Under the pieces are notes generated by a model. It was not told the DNA's origin. It did not search any database and saw only the letters and a program-made list of their open reading frames with translations. This document shows, piece after piece, positions 1-9,120 of a stretch of DNA of 64,000 nucleotides. The translations under genes and the position numbers were made by a program. Source of the stretch: Leptospiraceae bacterium (GTDB lineage Bacteria > Spirochaetota > Leptospiria > Leptospirales > Leptospiraceae); contig JADJFV010000001.1 in NCBI GenBank assembly GCA_016708435.1, forward strand, positions 620,001 through 684,000, in the 5' to 3' direction. Within the stretch, counting starts at the first letter, position 1. Every line of letters starts with the position of its first letter.

Positions 1-1065
1 TCCATTGATTATATTTGATAAAGTTCTCTTTCCTTCTTTTGTGCTTATTAAAAAAAATTCCTCTTCTTTGATACTTGGATTTTTTTTCTTAGCAATTTGA
101 AAGTATTTATTGAGAGGTGTTAGAGATGCTCGAATGTCATTGCATAAAATTGAATCGCGCCAAACTGTTAAGAAGTCTAATGATGATTTTTCTGACTCCG
201 GTGCTTCTTCAGAAGCTTTGACGGCTAATTTGTATTCGCCTAATTCAAAGTAAGCCTTTGCTAGCATTGTATAATAAGTTTTATCTTTTGTTTTTTCTTT
301 TCTTAGAGGAGTTGCATAAGTTATTACCTCAGTCCAGGATTCATTTATATAGTGAATTAACATCATAGAATGAAGCGCTACCGGATTATACGCATATATC
401 GTCAGAATTTTTTCGAAATAAGGCTTTGCTAAATCCAAATCTCGAATAGAAATAAAATATTCCCCCAATTCTTGGAGTGCTTGCATTTCATATTCTTCGT
501 AATTAGAAATTACATCCAAGAAAAGAACATGTTCTTCTGCTCTACTTGATTCCTTTAAATACTTCATGAATTCAAAGACTTTCTTTTTATCGTGTGCATG
601 ATACTTATAGAAATTGTTAAGCATCTTTTTCGCAATCTCGTATTCATCTAGTAAATAATAGATTCTCAGTAAGTTTAGAAATGGAACCATTTCTTGCGGC
701 TTTTCTTTTTGGAGTTTTTTCAATATTTCTTCGCTTGATTCGATATACGATAACATAACTCCGTAGACAGCAAGATTGTTAAGTTCATGAAAAGACTTTG
801 CTCCTTGTAAAGATTTTAATTTTTTGTCCAGAGAAGTAAAATCAGGATTTACTACTGGAGTTAAATTTTCATTGAGCAGTATAAACTGTTTATCCGCTTT
901 CAGTATTTCGGACTTGTCTTCCTCTAATACTGGCGTAGGACGAAATATGGAAACGCATCCAGTGATGGCAAATAATAAAACTAGGCTCCCCAATTTCTTC
1001 AAAAGCGGATAACATAGATTTGTCTTATTGGTGAATGATAGATTAAGAATATTTATTCTCTTCAT
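1..1065 (-). CDS. TPR-like lipoprotein, 3' end cut by window edge
   Basis: The frame is open from an ATG at 1065 to the window edge, so the C-terminus is missing. The N-terminus has a basic stretch, a hydrophobic run and a lipobox (LLFAITGC, Cys37), so it is probably an exported lipoprotein. The rest is helical and shows degenerate tetratricopeptide-like pairs such as LGEYFISIRDLDLAKPYFEK and LAKAYFELGEYKLAVKA. The signal is long from this ATG. A TTG at codon 22 would give a more typical 16-residue signal, but neither start has a clear ribosome site. The start overlaps the end of the upstream TPR gene by 23 bases, which suggests co-transcription and translational coupling. Function is unknown; TPR repeats usually bind protein partners. 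Confidence 0.7.
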   Translation of the reverse strand, partial: MKRINILNLSFTNKTNLCYPLLKKLGSLVLLFAITGCVSIFRPTPVLEEDKSEILKADKQFILLNENLTPVVNPDFTSLDKKLKSLQGAKSFHELNNLAVYGVMLSYIESSEEILKKLQKEKPQEMVPFLNLLRIYYLLDEYEIAKKMLNNFYKYHAHDKKKVFEFMKYLKESSRAEEHVLFLDVISNYEEYEMQALQELGEYFISIRDLDLAKPYFEKILTIYAYNPVALHSMMLIHYINESWTEVITYATPLRKEKTKDKTYYTMLAKAYFELGEYKLAVKASEEAPESEKSSLDFLTVWRDSILCNDIRASLTPLNKYFQIAKKKNPSIKEEEFFLISTKEGKRTLSNIING

Positions 1066-2029
1066 TGATCTGTCTTGCGAAGAATAGATATTTTAATGAT
1101 TTCTTTTGATTCCCCATCAATAAATATAGAATCGAGAGATCATAAGCGTCCTTCGGATTTGGTTGGATGGAATCTTTTTCATTGTAATAATTTTGTAGAT
1201 TGTTTTCGAAGCTAACAAGCTTCTTATTTTTTATGGTAATGATCCGATTGATAAAATCTTTTTCTTTAGCTGTAGGATTGATTTTTTTGTATTGCATTTC
1301 TTTGATGAAGCTATTGAAACGATCATCCATCGAAGTCGCCTCAGAAACTATCTTGAGGGCTTTCGAATAACGTCCAGTCTTAATCAAAATATCCGACTTA
1401 ATCAGTTTTATAGAAGAGTCTTCTTTATAGAGGGAATTGTATATACTCAAAGTCTTTATGGCATCTCTATATCTTCTTTGTTTATAATAGAATTTAATTA
1501 ACTCTTCTAGGCTTGCTTTGTGATGTGGATCAATTTTTATTACATTCGAAAGATATTGTTCCGTTTTATCTACATTATCCGCTTTGGCATAAATGGAAGC
1601 AAGGAGAATGTGGGAAAAAAGAAATCGTCTTTTGTAGTAGAGAGATTTTTTTAGACATTGAATTGCTTTTTTAAAACGGTTTTGCTTGTAAAATTCTTGA
1701 CCGAGATGAAAGTATGTTTCTTCATTTGGATTTAGTTTTGTAATTTTATAAAAGAATTCTAAAGCCTTGGAATTCTCTTCGAGATTGGAATATAGATTTG
1801 CTAATCTATAAAGACATTTTATATTGTCTGTCTCCATTTCCAGGCATTCAAGGTAGCACTGTATTGCCTTTTCATACTCAGCATTTTCTTCAAATTGTAA
1901 TCCGTCTCGGTAAGATTCTCGAAACTTTTTAATTTTAAAATGAGTATACTTTCTCTTTATATTATCTTTCATGCTACTGACGTAACCAGAAAGATTTCTG
2001 GATTCTATAACTTCTAATCTATCTTTCAT
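1043..2029 (-). CDS. Tetratricopeptide repeat protein
   Basis: This 328-residue protein has no signal peptide or membrane segment and is probably cytoplasmic. From about residue 40 to 230 it holds consecutive 34-residue TPR units, recognisable by the pattern ALEFFYKITKLNP, AIQCLKKSLYYK and AIKTLSIYNSLY. TPR arrays bind protein partners, so a scaffold role is inferred; no enzymatic motif is seen. Its 3' end overlaps the following TPR-like lipoprotein gene by 23 bases, so the two likely form an operon. The partner is not evident from the neighbourhood. Confidence 0.75.
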   Translation of the reverse strand: MKDRLEVIESRNLSGYVSSMKDNIKRKYTHFKIKKFRESYRDGLQFEENAEYEKAIQCYLECLEMETDNIKCLYRLANLYSNLEENSKALEFFYKITKLNPNEETYFHLGQEFYKQNRFKKAIQCLKKSLYYKRRFLFSHILLASIYAKADNVDKTEQYLSNVIKIDPHHKASLEELIKFYYKQRRYRDAIKTLSIYNSLYKEDSSIKLIKSDILIKTGRYSKALKIVSEATSMDDRFNSFIKEMQYKKINPTAKEKDFINRIITIKNKKLVSFENNLQNYYNEKDSIQPNPKDAYDLSILYLLMGNQKKSLKYLFFARQINEENKYS

Positions 2030-2264
2030 TTTTTAGTAACTCGGAAACTTTGGCTGTGAATAGCAATCTAAGAACCCAAAATAATTTAGCAAGAAAATTA
2101 AAAATATTGATTCGAGTTCGATTTTTTACCCAAATCTGTTCTTATTTGCTCTGTTTGCTCCGGGGAAAATTTAATTATTGGAGAAAAATGCCGAATTTGT
2201 TTGCTTTTCATGTCGATTATTATACTAATTAAACTTAAGAACTATTAAGGTAGGTTCCAAACAC

Positions 2265-3224
2265 ATGAAACATATTCTGATTACATTGGGAATAGTAGCC
2301 CTAATCTCCTGCCAATCTTCCCCGAAAAAAGAAGAAGCAGTGACCACCACGACTCAAGAAAAAATTGCTACCGAAACAGAAGTCAAAGAAATTGCAAAAG
2401 CAGTTGAGAAGCCTAAATTTGATGAAGTTGGCTTTGCATCTTGGTATGGAATTCAATTTCAGGGCAAACCGACCGCTAGTGGAGAAATGTTTGATCGTTT
2501 TAAATTAACGGCTGCTCATAGAACAATTCCTTTTGGCTCTGTTGTTAAAGTGCAAAATCTAGAAAATAATAGAGAAACGGAAGTTGTTATCAATGACAGA
2601 GGACCTTTTGATGAAGGAAACATTATTGAAGTAACAGAAAGAGCAGCGGAAATATTGAATTTTAAAGAAGAAACCGTTGTAAAAGTTGGAACAAATATTG
2701 TTAAGCCGGCAGAAGAAAACCCTCTTTTAGTAAAAGATGATTCATTCAGCGTTGATGATGACGATGATGACGATGATGACGATGATATTGATGAAGAGAC
2801 TGCGCCACCTGCCAAAAAAGGAGAGCCCAAAAAGCCAGCAACCGTTACTCCCGTTGCGCCAGAAAAAAAACCTCCTGTAGTAGCACCAGCTCCTGCACCT
2901 GCAAAAACAGTTGCACCAGCAAATAACAGTAAGACTGCACCTGCTGAAATCCCTACTATTTCTACTCCTGCACCTACAAATAACAATGGATCACAGCCAA
3001 AAGGGGAAACTGTTCAGATTGGAGTATTCAAAGAGCAAAGAAGAGCAGAAGCTTTTAGAGATCAGATTAAAAAAGATTTTTCAGAAAAGATTTTCCTTTT
3101 CTCAAGATCAGGAACTTATGTTGTGCAAATAGGCGATTTCGCAAAACGCGAAGATGCTGTAGCCCTTAGAGAAAAACTCAAAGCAAAGAAGATAGCAAAT
3201 TGTTTCATACCTCCTAAAAACTAA
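2265..3224 (+). CDS. rlpA: RlpA-like septal-ring lipoprotein with SPOR domain
   Basis: The signal peptide ends in a lipobox (VALISC, Cys16), so this is a lipoprotein. Residues about 53-145 form the RlpA double-psi beta-barrel, with GFASWYG, TASGEMFD, LTAAHRT and VVINDRGPF, the last carrying the conserved Asp. In some bacteria RlpA cleaves glycan strands lacking stem peptides at the septum. A C-terminal SPOR domain (about 246-319, VQIGVFKEQRRAEAF and VVQIGDFAKREDA) should bind denuded peptidoglycan. Between them is an unusual linker: eleven consecutive Asp (164-174) followed by a Pro/Ala/Lys-rich stretch. The gene stands alone, with a bidirectional hairpin after it. The fold assignment is firm; catalytic activity is inferred. 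Confidence 0.9.
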   Translation: MKHILITLGIVALISCQSSPKKEEAVTTTTQEKIATETEVKEIAKAVEKPKFDEVGFASWYGIQFQGKPTASGEMFDRFKLTAAHRTIPFGSVVKVQNLENNRETEVVINDRGPFDEGNIIEVTERAAEILNFKEETVVKVGTNIVKPAEENPLLVKDDSFSVDDDDDDDDDDDIDEETAPPAKKGEPKKPATVTPVAPEKKPPVVAPAPAPAKTVAPANNSKTAPAEIPTISTPAPTNNNGSQPKGETVQIGVFKEQRRAEAFRDQIKKDFSEKIFLFSRSGTYVVQIGDFAKREDAVALREKLKAKKIANCFIPPKN

Positions 3225-3250
3225 ACGTAGTTTAATCACTGCGAAGAACA

Positions 3251-3286
3251 ATAAAACACCCCGATCAAAAGGTCGGGGTGTTTTAT
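3251..3286. terminator. Bidirectional hairpin terminator between rlpA and vapC
   Basis: A perfect 14-base stem (3251-3264 with 3273-3286) surrounds an 8-base loop. Its A/T-rich outer ends give a T-run in both directions. It lies between two converging genes and contains the vapC stop codon (3283-3285), so it can end both transcripts. Confidence 0.85.
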
Positions 3287-3681
3287 GATGGAATGGCTGA
3301 ATTTATGTCAGTCTCAGGAAAATCATTTCCCTTAAATAGAAGCTTTTCCTTGGTAGCCTTCGTTAATGCATAAGCAAAGCAATCTCCGAAGTTTAATGAG
3401 GCAGAGTGACCACTCCCTTTTCCAAAATCCTTAAAAGCTTGTCTTGCAATCTGCGCCTGATCGGGAGTAACCTCTTTTAGCTCTATGCCCATTTCTTCGA
3501 CTAATTCATCAAACAGACGAGAAAGAATTGGATCACGAAAAGAATCGATTCGAATAGCAGATTCGAGGTAATTTGCAACAGACATTTTTATATACGGGTC
3601 TTTTTGGATAGCCTCTAAAAAGGACTCTTTCTCTGGCTCATTAAAAAGAATGGCGAGCAGTGCGGATGAATCTATAATCAC
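3283..3681 (-). CDS. vapC: VapC-like PIN-domain ribonuclease toxin
   Basis: This 132-residue PIN-domain protein is of normal length for VapC. The family's acidic metal ligands are visible: Asp4 in MIIDSSALLAIL, Glu in the VANYLESAIRI helix, and the C-terminal NFGDCFAYALTK motif with the third acid. VapC toxins are Mg-dependent endoribonucleases that cut tRNA or rRNA and are blocked by VapB. The start codon overlaps the stop of the antitoxin gene by 4 bases, typical of coupled toxin-antitoxin pairs. The RNA target cannot be read from sequence. Confidence 0.9.
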   Translation of the reverse strand: MIIDSSALLAILFNEPEKESFLEAIQKDPYIKMSVANYLESAIRIDSFRDPILSRLFDELVEEMGIELKEVTPDQAQIARQAFKDFGKGSGHSASLNFGDCFAYALTKATKEKLLFKGNDFPETDINSAIPS

Positions 3682-3932
3682 TTAGGGAGTCCGTCTTTCC
3701 CATAAAGCAGGTCATCATGATCAGAAGAAAGCGCATTTGGAGGAAGACGCTTTAGGAATTTGAGTAATGTATCACGAAGTCTATCATTCTTTACTATGTC
3801 ATAGGTATGGACAAGCCTATCGAGCCGCTCACGTAAGGAAACTGTTATCACTTGCGTAATGGATTCCCCAGTTAAGCTGGATAACTTACGAGCAAGTCTG
3901 TCTGTCTCTGGATCTTTTAAACTGAGTGCCAT
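3678..3932 (-). CDS. vapB: VapB-like antitoxin (PSK/Rv0623-type)
   Basis: This 84-residue protein begins MALSLKDPETDRLARKLSSL, the usual start of the Rv0623-like (PSK transcription factor) VapB family. It is a ribbon-helix-helix DNA-binding domain followed by a C-terminal tail that would wrap the toxin. It should neutralise the downstream VapC and, as a complex, repress the operon. The overlap with vapC is 4 bases. Directly upstream is a 14-base palindrome that is a good operator candidate. Confidence 0.85.
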   Translation of the reverse strand: MALSLKDPETDRLARKLSSLTGESITQVITVSLRERLDRLVHTYDIVKNDRLRDTLLKFLKRLPPNALSSDHDDLLYGKDGLPK

Positions 3933-3958
3933 ATATACGTATATAAACTTTGTATATA
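3931..3958 (-). promoter_or_regulatory. Probable VapBC operator/promoter
   Basis: A perfect palindrome TATATACGTATATA (3932-3945) abuts the vapB start codon. Its half GTATATA recurs as a direct repeat at 3952-3958, 13 bases away. Palindromes at the start of a toxin-antitoxin operon usually bind the VapB ribbon-helix-helix dimer for autoregulation. The function is inferred from position and symmetry. Confidence 0.55.
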
Positions 3959-3974
3959 AAAAAGCAAGATTTTT

Positions 3975-5945
3975 TTATTTGATATCAATTACCATCAAAG
4001 TAACGTCATCGCTATGATTAGAGACTGTATTTCCAATCCAACTTTTGACATCATTCATGACTAATTTCGCAAAGTCAGCAGGCTTCATAAGGTTATGTTT
4101 TCGTATATAACCAATCAGTAGTTCTTCTCCGAACATTTCTTCACTTGAATTTCTTGCTTCAATAATTCCATCTGTATAGAGAACGATTCGGTCTCCTTTT
4201 TGAATAGGAATCTCGACCATCTCTGTTTGAATTTCAGGAAAGAGTCCTAGAATTTTGCCTTTCTGATTAAACTCTTTTACTTCATCCGTTTCCGATGAAT
4301 GAATGTAGATAGACGGATGACCTGCCTTTGCATGTTTCATTGTATTATTTTCGAAATCAAGATAGATATAACTTGCAGTAATAAAATTTGTTCCTACATT
4401 ATTGAGCATACTTTTATTTATCCGCGAAAGTAAACGTGCAGGATCATCAGCAAAGGCGGATTGAATTGAAAAAGCAATCTTTAGCATAGAAGCAATGATT
4501 GCAGCAGGAATACCATGACCCGAAACGTCCGCAATAAAGATTCCTATTTTGTTTTTATCTACAACATGGAAATCGTAAAAGTCACCGCCAACTTGCGCCA
4601 TAGGATAATAGTTTACTGCAATGTCTAAATTTTGTGATGTAGGTATTGACTTTGGAAGGATAGATGTCTGAATCTTTTTTGCTACATTTAATTCATGTCT
4701 GAGTGCGGCTAATGACTCTTTTTCTTTATAAGCTTTCTTTAAATTGATGACCATCTCATTGAATTTTTCTGATAGATAGCCAAATTCATCTTCTGATTCA
4801 ATCACTACGTTTGTTTCCATATTACCAGAAGAAAGCTCATCTACTGCTTGCGAGAGTTTTCTAAGAGGGTCTGTAATATAAATAGACAGAATATAAGATA
4901 CAATGATAGTGAATATAAGTGCGACTAACGTAATAGTAACCCCTGCCATAGTCATTGTATTATTGAATTGTCTGATGTCGGAAATGGAAACGCTAAAAAG
5001 CACAGCACCGACGCATTGAGTTTTTTCTTTGAAGATTGGAGCAATTACAATAATAAAGGTTCCATAGGCAAGTTGTTCTGGTTCATCTGATATATGAGGG
5101 GTGCAACTACGAATAGATTTTTTAATTATATTTTTCAGTTCTTCTGTTTCAATAAATTCCCAGCCAGGAATAGATGCTACTGAATTCTTTGATGCAAAGG
5201 TGAGAGTAAAAGGAGTTGATTGTCCTTTTAGATTAAGGTGAGCTGATTGAGTCTTATTTTCCTTGTTGATAATTCCATTTTCTGCTTCTGCCAGAAAAGG
5301 GTTACGACTGATTATCCTCAAAATACGATTATCGTTTATTCTTAATTCATCCTTATTTGAATCTATTTGAATTTTAAAAAGGTTTTTTTTATATTCAATT
5401 TGAAAATCACTGGTATATTCTGTGCTATCCCAGAAAACGCTCAGTTTACCGTTTTTATTGACATATATTTTTAGACCAATGTATTCATTCTCTAACCAAA
5501 TAGTATCTTCCGGTATCTTTGTTGCGTCTATCGCATATATTAGTTGGTCTGTTTTTTCATCAATGACTACAGAATAAATCCATGTGATATATTCCTCGTT
5601 AGCCGCAACATCTTGCATATACTTCAGATATCGTTGAAACTCTTTTAGTTCCATAGATTTCTCATTGATAAAAGTTTGAAATATTTCTCCATCAATGCCT
5701 GCTGCAAGGGAGATGCCAAGTGATTTCTTATGTTGCAGAAAAGACTTGTAATAAATTGAATTTGAAATTCTAAAAAGAGTATAACCTAAGCCAACGGAAA
5801 GTATAAGGCTTAAACCGCAAAATCCTGTAAATAATTTTACTTTTAGGCGATTCTTCGCTCCGTAGAATTTTTTAATTTGATTTGTTATCACAGCTTTTTC
5901 TATTCTCAACCAAGTTAATGTTATGTATCCCAATTCCTTAGTCAA
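3975..5945 (-). CDS. Membrane sensor SpoIIE/RsbU-type protein phosphatase with HAMP domain
   Basis: The 656-residue protein has a transmembrane helix near residues 36-58, a large extracytoplasmic region, a second helix near 332-356, a HAMP domain and a C-terminal SpoIIE (PP2C) phosphatase from about 425. Metal-binding motifs are intact: VGGDFYDF, IADVSGHGIPAA, LYTDGIIEA and a final SDDVTLMVI. Such proteins dephosphorylate STAS anti-sigma antagonists in partner-switching pathways. One STAS protein is encoded at 22.9-23.3 kb, but a functional link is only inferred. The gene is monocistronic and divergent from the TonB-dependent receptor. The ligand sensed outside is unknown. Confidence 0.88.
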   Translation of the reverse strand: MTKELGYITLTWLRIEKAVITNQIKKFYGAKNRLKVKLFTGFCGLSLILSVGLGYTLFRISNSIYYKSFLQHKKSLGISLAAGIDGEIFQTFINEKSMELKEFQRYLKYMQDVAANEEYITWIYSVVIDEKTDQLIYAIDATKIPEDTIWLENEYIGLKIYVNKNGKLSVFWDSTEYTSDFQIEYKKNLFKIQIDSNKDELRINDNRILRIISRNPFLAEAENGIINKENKTQSAHLNLKGQSTPFTLTFASKNSVASIPGWEFIETEELKNIIKKSIRSCTPHISDEPEQLAYGTFIIVIAPIFKEKTQCVGAVLFSVSISDIRQFNNTMTMAGVTITLVALIFTIIVSYILSIYITDPLRKLSQAVDELSSGNMETNVVIESEDEFGYLSEKFNEMVINLKKAYKEKESLAALRHELNVAKKIQTSILPKSIPTSQNLDIAVNYYPMAQVGGDFYDFHVVDKNKIGIFIADVSGHGIPAAIIASMLKIAFSIQSAFADDPARLLSRINKSMLNNVGTNFITASYIYLDFENNTMKHAKAGHPSIYIHSSETDEVKEFNQKGKILGLFPEIQTEMVEIPIQKGDRIVLYTDGIIEARNSSEEMFGEELLIGYIRKHNLMKPADFAKLVMNDVKSWIGNTVSNHSDDVTLMVIDIK

Positions 5946-5956
5946 GTGATTCAGTA

Positions 5957-5994
5957 ATTACAGACTCTTTATTTACCCGTAATTAATCTGTAAT
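5957..5994. promoter_or_regulatory. Inverted repeat between divergent phosphatase and TonB-receptor genes
   Basis: ATTACAGA (5957-5964) and TCTGTAAT (5987-5994) are perfect 8-base inverted arms separated by 22 bases. They lie in the 111-base gap between the two divergent genes. The position fits an operator controlling one or both promoters, for example a metal-responsive regulator of the receptor. No regulator is identified, so this is tentative. Confidence 0.3.
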
Positions 5995-6056
5995 ATCTAA
6001 CCCATATTCTCTTATTCAATTAAATATAAAAATTTGTGGATTAAAAGAGATTTTAG

Positions 6057-9000
6057 ATGAAACTTAAGCATAAACTATTTCCAATTCTGTTTCTATTGTT
6101 TTGTTCTGTTTCCGTTTGGGCACAGGCTAAAACAGGAGCAGGATCAATACAAGGTGAGGTTCTAGACGCGCAAACAGCAGAGCCTATGTTTGGAGTGACT
6201 GCTGTCATTCGTTCCATTTCCAAATCAGCTAGAACTGATTTAGATGGTAAATTTACAATCGTTGGAGTTCCCGATGGTGACTTTGATGTGGAATTTATCA
6301 TGCAAGGCATGGACACTCAAAAAAGAAAAGTATCTATAGCAGGTGGTAAACCAGCAAAAATCAACGTTGCAATGGGAACCAAAAAATTAGATACAGTCGT
6401 AGTTGAAGGAAGAGCTTTGAATGATACAGAGTCCTCTCTCCTGAAACTTCAAAAGAAATCTGCAACGGTATCCGATGGTATTTCAGCTCAAGCAATTGCA
6501 AAGACGCCGGACTCTAATGCAGGTGATGTTATTAGGCGTGTAACAGGTATTACCCTCGTCGGTGGTAAATTCGTGTTTGTTCGTGGTCTAGGAGAACGTT
6601 ATTCCAATACAATCTTTAACGGAGTTCCTCTTCCTTCACCGGAACCTGATAAGAGAATTGTTCCGCTCGATTTATTTCCTGCCTCTCTCTTAAAGAATAT
6701 TATTGTGAGTAAAACGTTTGTGCCTGAGGATAATGCGGAGTTTTCCGGGGGAACTGTTAAGATTGAGACAAAGGATTTTCCTGATCAATTCTTTATGAAG
6801 GCAGGACTCACTGCGGGTTACAACAATAATACTACATTTCAAAACTTTAAGACCTACAGTGAAGGTTCATATAATGTCCCAGGTGGAAGTATTGGAAAAG
6901 ATTTAATAGGCTTGGATGAGGGTAATCGTAAAAAACCCGAAATAGTAGATACGATTCCTGGGGCTCCTTTCCGAGAATCAGGTAGATTCTCTTTCGGATA
7001 TCCAGAATCAATCATTTCCCTTGGTTCTCAACAATTTAGCAATCAGTGGACACCTAGAAATACAAACGCACCAGCGAATAAAGGATTTAATTTTTCTATT
7101 GGAAATACGTATAAAGTGTTAGGTGATCGCAAACTTGGTTTTATAGCAGCCATAACTTATACAAATGATTTTCAATTCAGACAAGAAAAGGATGTGTTTA
7201 ACCTAGTCGGAACTCTTATTCCGGGTGCTCCCAATTATCAAAATAAAAATAGATATCTCTTAAAATACAATGACTACAACGCAAATGTTTGGACTGAATC
7301 CGTAAACTGGGGATCCATCTTTAACACTACATTCGAAATTGCGAATGGACAAAGACTTCATTGGAAAAATTTCTTTGCAGTGAATAACGATAAAGAGGTT
7401 CGTGAATACGGTGGATTTACTCAGAAATTGCCGGCAGAGATTTATTCTACGAAATTAAACTACATTCAAAGGAATTTGTTCAACTCCCAAATCGGAGGTG
7501 ACCATATACTTAGAATTAAGGATATAAATACCAAGTTTGATTGGACACTTTCCCTTGCAGAGGCTAATCGTAATCAGCCAAACATGCGAGATGTTGTATA
7601 TGCAGCGCAACCTCCATTTACTTTACAAACTGGAACCAGAGCTTCTATATTAACAAATACACAATCGGCGAGTAACTTTTATTCTACCACAAAGGATACA
7701 AATCGATATATCTCCCTTAACTATGAAATTCCATTTACCCAATGGTCAGGACTACAAGGAAAATTTAAGACAGGCTACAGTGCCCTCAATAGAGAGCGGG
7801 GATTTGAAGCAGAATTCTTTCACCAAGTTCCTAGAACTGGTGCGACTAACGTCGGTTTAACTGGTCAACCAACCCCAGCGCCAACTTATCCTACTCCTCC
7901 AGAAATTGTATACAGTCCGCTCAATCGTGGTCCAAGAGGATATTACGTTGCTGAAGATACAAGAGCTACAGACTCATACAATGCGCGTCAAAAATTGCAT
8001 GCATATTATGGGCAAGTGGACATGCCTATTCTTCCTAAACTTCGCTTCATTGGAGGTGGAAGATTTGAAGATAATTTTCAATCCGTTAAAACATTTAATC
8101 CATTTGATCAAAGAGCAGCATTACTCGAAAAATACAATTACAAGACTTATCTAAATGATTTTGAATCGTCTATTATTGATCCTTCCTTTAGAAAATCCAA
8201 TGTAATCAATGCAAATCGAAATTGGTTGCCAGCGGCTAACTTTGTGTATAGCCCTAATGACAGTTCGAATATAAGAGTTTCTTATTCAGAAACAATTTCT
8301 CGACCTGACTTTAGAGAAATGTCTCCGTTCGAATTTACACCAATTCTCGGCGGTCCACCTGTAAAAGGAAACCCATTCTTAAAAAGAACCTATATACATA
8401 ACTATGACTTGCGTTATGAGTTCTATCCTAAAGGTGATGAGATCATTGCGATCGGCTTGTTTTATAAAAACATGAGTGCGCCTATCGAGAAAGTTACTGA
8501 AGTTGACCAACAATTTCGTTATACCTACACGAACGCAAAACGCGCGTATATCCAAGGCTTAGAGTTTGAAGCAAGAAAAGGATTATCCTTTCTTTCTGAG
8601 AAAGCAAAGAATTTTTCTGTTGGTATAAATACATTTTTCATCAAATCAGAGGTGACTCTAAACGATTGGCTCTATTATCAATTGGGTCAATTCGGATCTA
8701 CCAATACGCAATCGCCAACAAATCTATCTCGCCCTCTACAAGGACAATCTCCTTACGTATATAACGTCAACCTTGATTATAAATTTGATGAAAAGGGAGA
8801 TCACGGTATATCCGTATTATTCAATCAATTCGGTAAACGAATCGAGTCCGTTGGGGGTCTTGGAATTCCTGACACTTACGAAAGACCTGTTGGCATGATA
8901 GATATGGTCTATCGTTTGAAATGGAAAGAGAATTGGAATTTCAGAATAGCAGGAAGAAACTTAAACGATGCACGAATCAAAGTGGTTCAAGAAGACCCTT

Positions 9001-9080
9001 GGAATGGAAAAGACACAACCATCGCATCCTATAGACTCGGACCAACAGTTACGTTTAGTGCAACGTATAATTTTAATTAG
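6057..9080 (+). CDS. TonB-dependent outer-membrane receptor
   Basis: The 1007-residue protein has a signal peptide (to about residue 22, SVWAQ), a carboxypeptidase-regulatory-like beta-sandwich (about 28-110, IQGEVLDAQTAEPMFGV and TDLDGKFTIVGVPDG) and a plug domain (about 130-245, AGDVIRRVTGITLVGGKFVF). The rest is a long TonB-dependent barrel ending in an alternating strand, SATYNFN. A possible TonB box is DTVVVEGR near residue 113. It should import a substrate across the outer membrane using TonB energy; the substrate is unknown. The following lipoprotein gene begins 40 bases downstream and probably forms a receptor-lipoprotein pair with it. Confidence 0.9.
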   Translation: MKLKHKLFPILFLLFCSVSVWAQAKTGAGSIQGEVLDAQTAEPMFGVTAVIRSISKSARTDLDGKFTIVGVPDGDFDVEFIMQGMDTQKRKVSIAGGKPAKINVAMGTKKLDTVVVEGRALNDTESSLLKLQKKSATVSDGISAQAIAKTPDSNAGDVIRRVTGITLVGGKFVFVRGLGERYSNTIFNGVPLPSPEPDKRIVPLDLFPASLLKNIIVSKTFVPEDNAEFSGGTVKIETKDFPDQFFMKAGLTAGYNNNTTFQNFKTYSEGSYNVPGGSIGKDLIGLDEGNRKKPEIVDTIPGAPFRESGRFSFGYPESIISLGSQQFSNQWTPRNTNAPANKGFNFSIGNTYKVLGDRKLGFIAAITYTNDFQFRQEKDVFNLVGTLIPGAPNYQNKNRYLLKYNDYNANVWTESVNWGSIFNTTFEIANGQRLHWKNFFAVNNDKEVREYGGFTQKLPAEIYSTKLNYIQRNLFNSQIGGDHILRIKDINTKFDWTLSLAEANRNQPNMRDVVYAAQPPFTLQTGTRASILTNTQSASNFYSTTKDTNRYISLNYEIPFTQWSGLQGKFKTGYSALNRERGFEAEFFHQVPRTGATNVGLTGQPTPAPTYPTPPEIVYSPLNRGPRGYYVAEDTRATDSYNARQKLHAYYGQVDMPILPKLRFIGGGRFEDNFQSVKTFNPFDQRAALLEKYNYKTYLNDFESSIIDPSFRKSNVINANRNWLPAANFVYSPNDSSNIRVSYSETISRPDFREMSPFEFTPILGGPPVKGNPFLKRTYIHNYDLRYEFYPKGDEIIAIGLFYKNMSAPIEKVTEVDQQFRYTYTNAKRAYIQGLEFEARKGLSFLSEKAKNFSVGINTFFIKSEVTLNDWLYYQLGQFGSTNTQSPTNLSRPLQGQSPYVYNVNLDYKFDEKGDHGISVLFNQFGKRIESVGGLGIPDTYERPVGMIDMVYRLKWKENWNFRIAGRNLNDARIKVVQEDPWNGKDTTIASYRLGPTVTFSATYNFN

Positions 9081-9120
9081 TCGGTATCATAGATACAAAT
9101 TTTAGAAAGGAAAATACAAT

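Noticed and set aside
2516..2986. Antisense reading frame of 156 codons inside rlpA
   Set aside because: It lies wholly opposite the well-supported RlpA gene. Its poly-Ser stretch is the antisense of the Asp tract, and it has no ribosome site.
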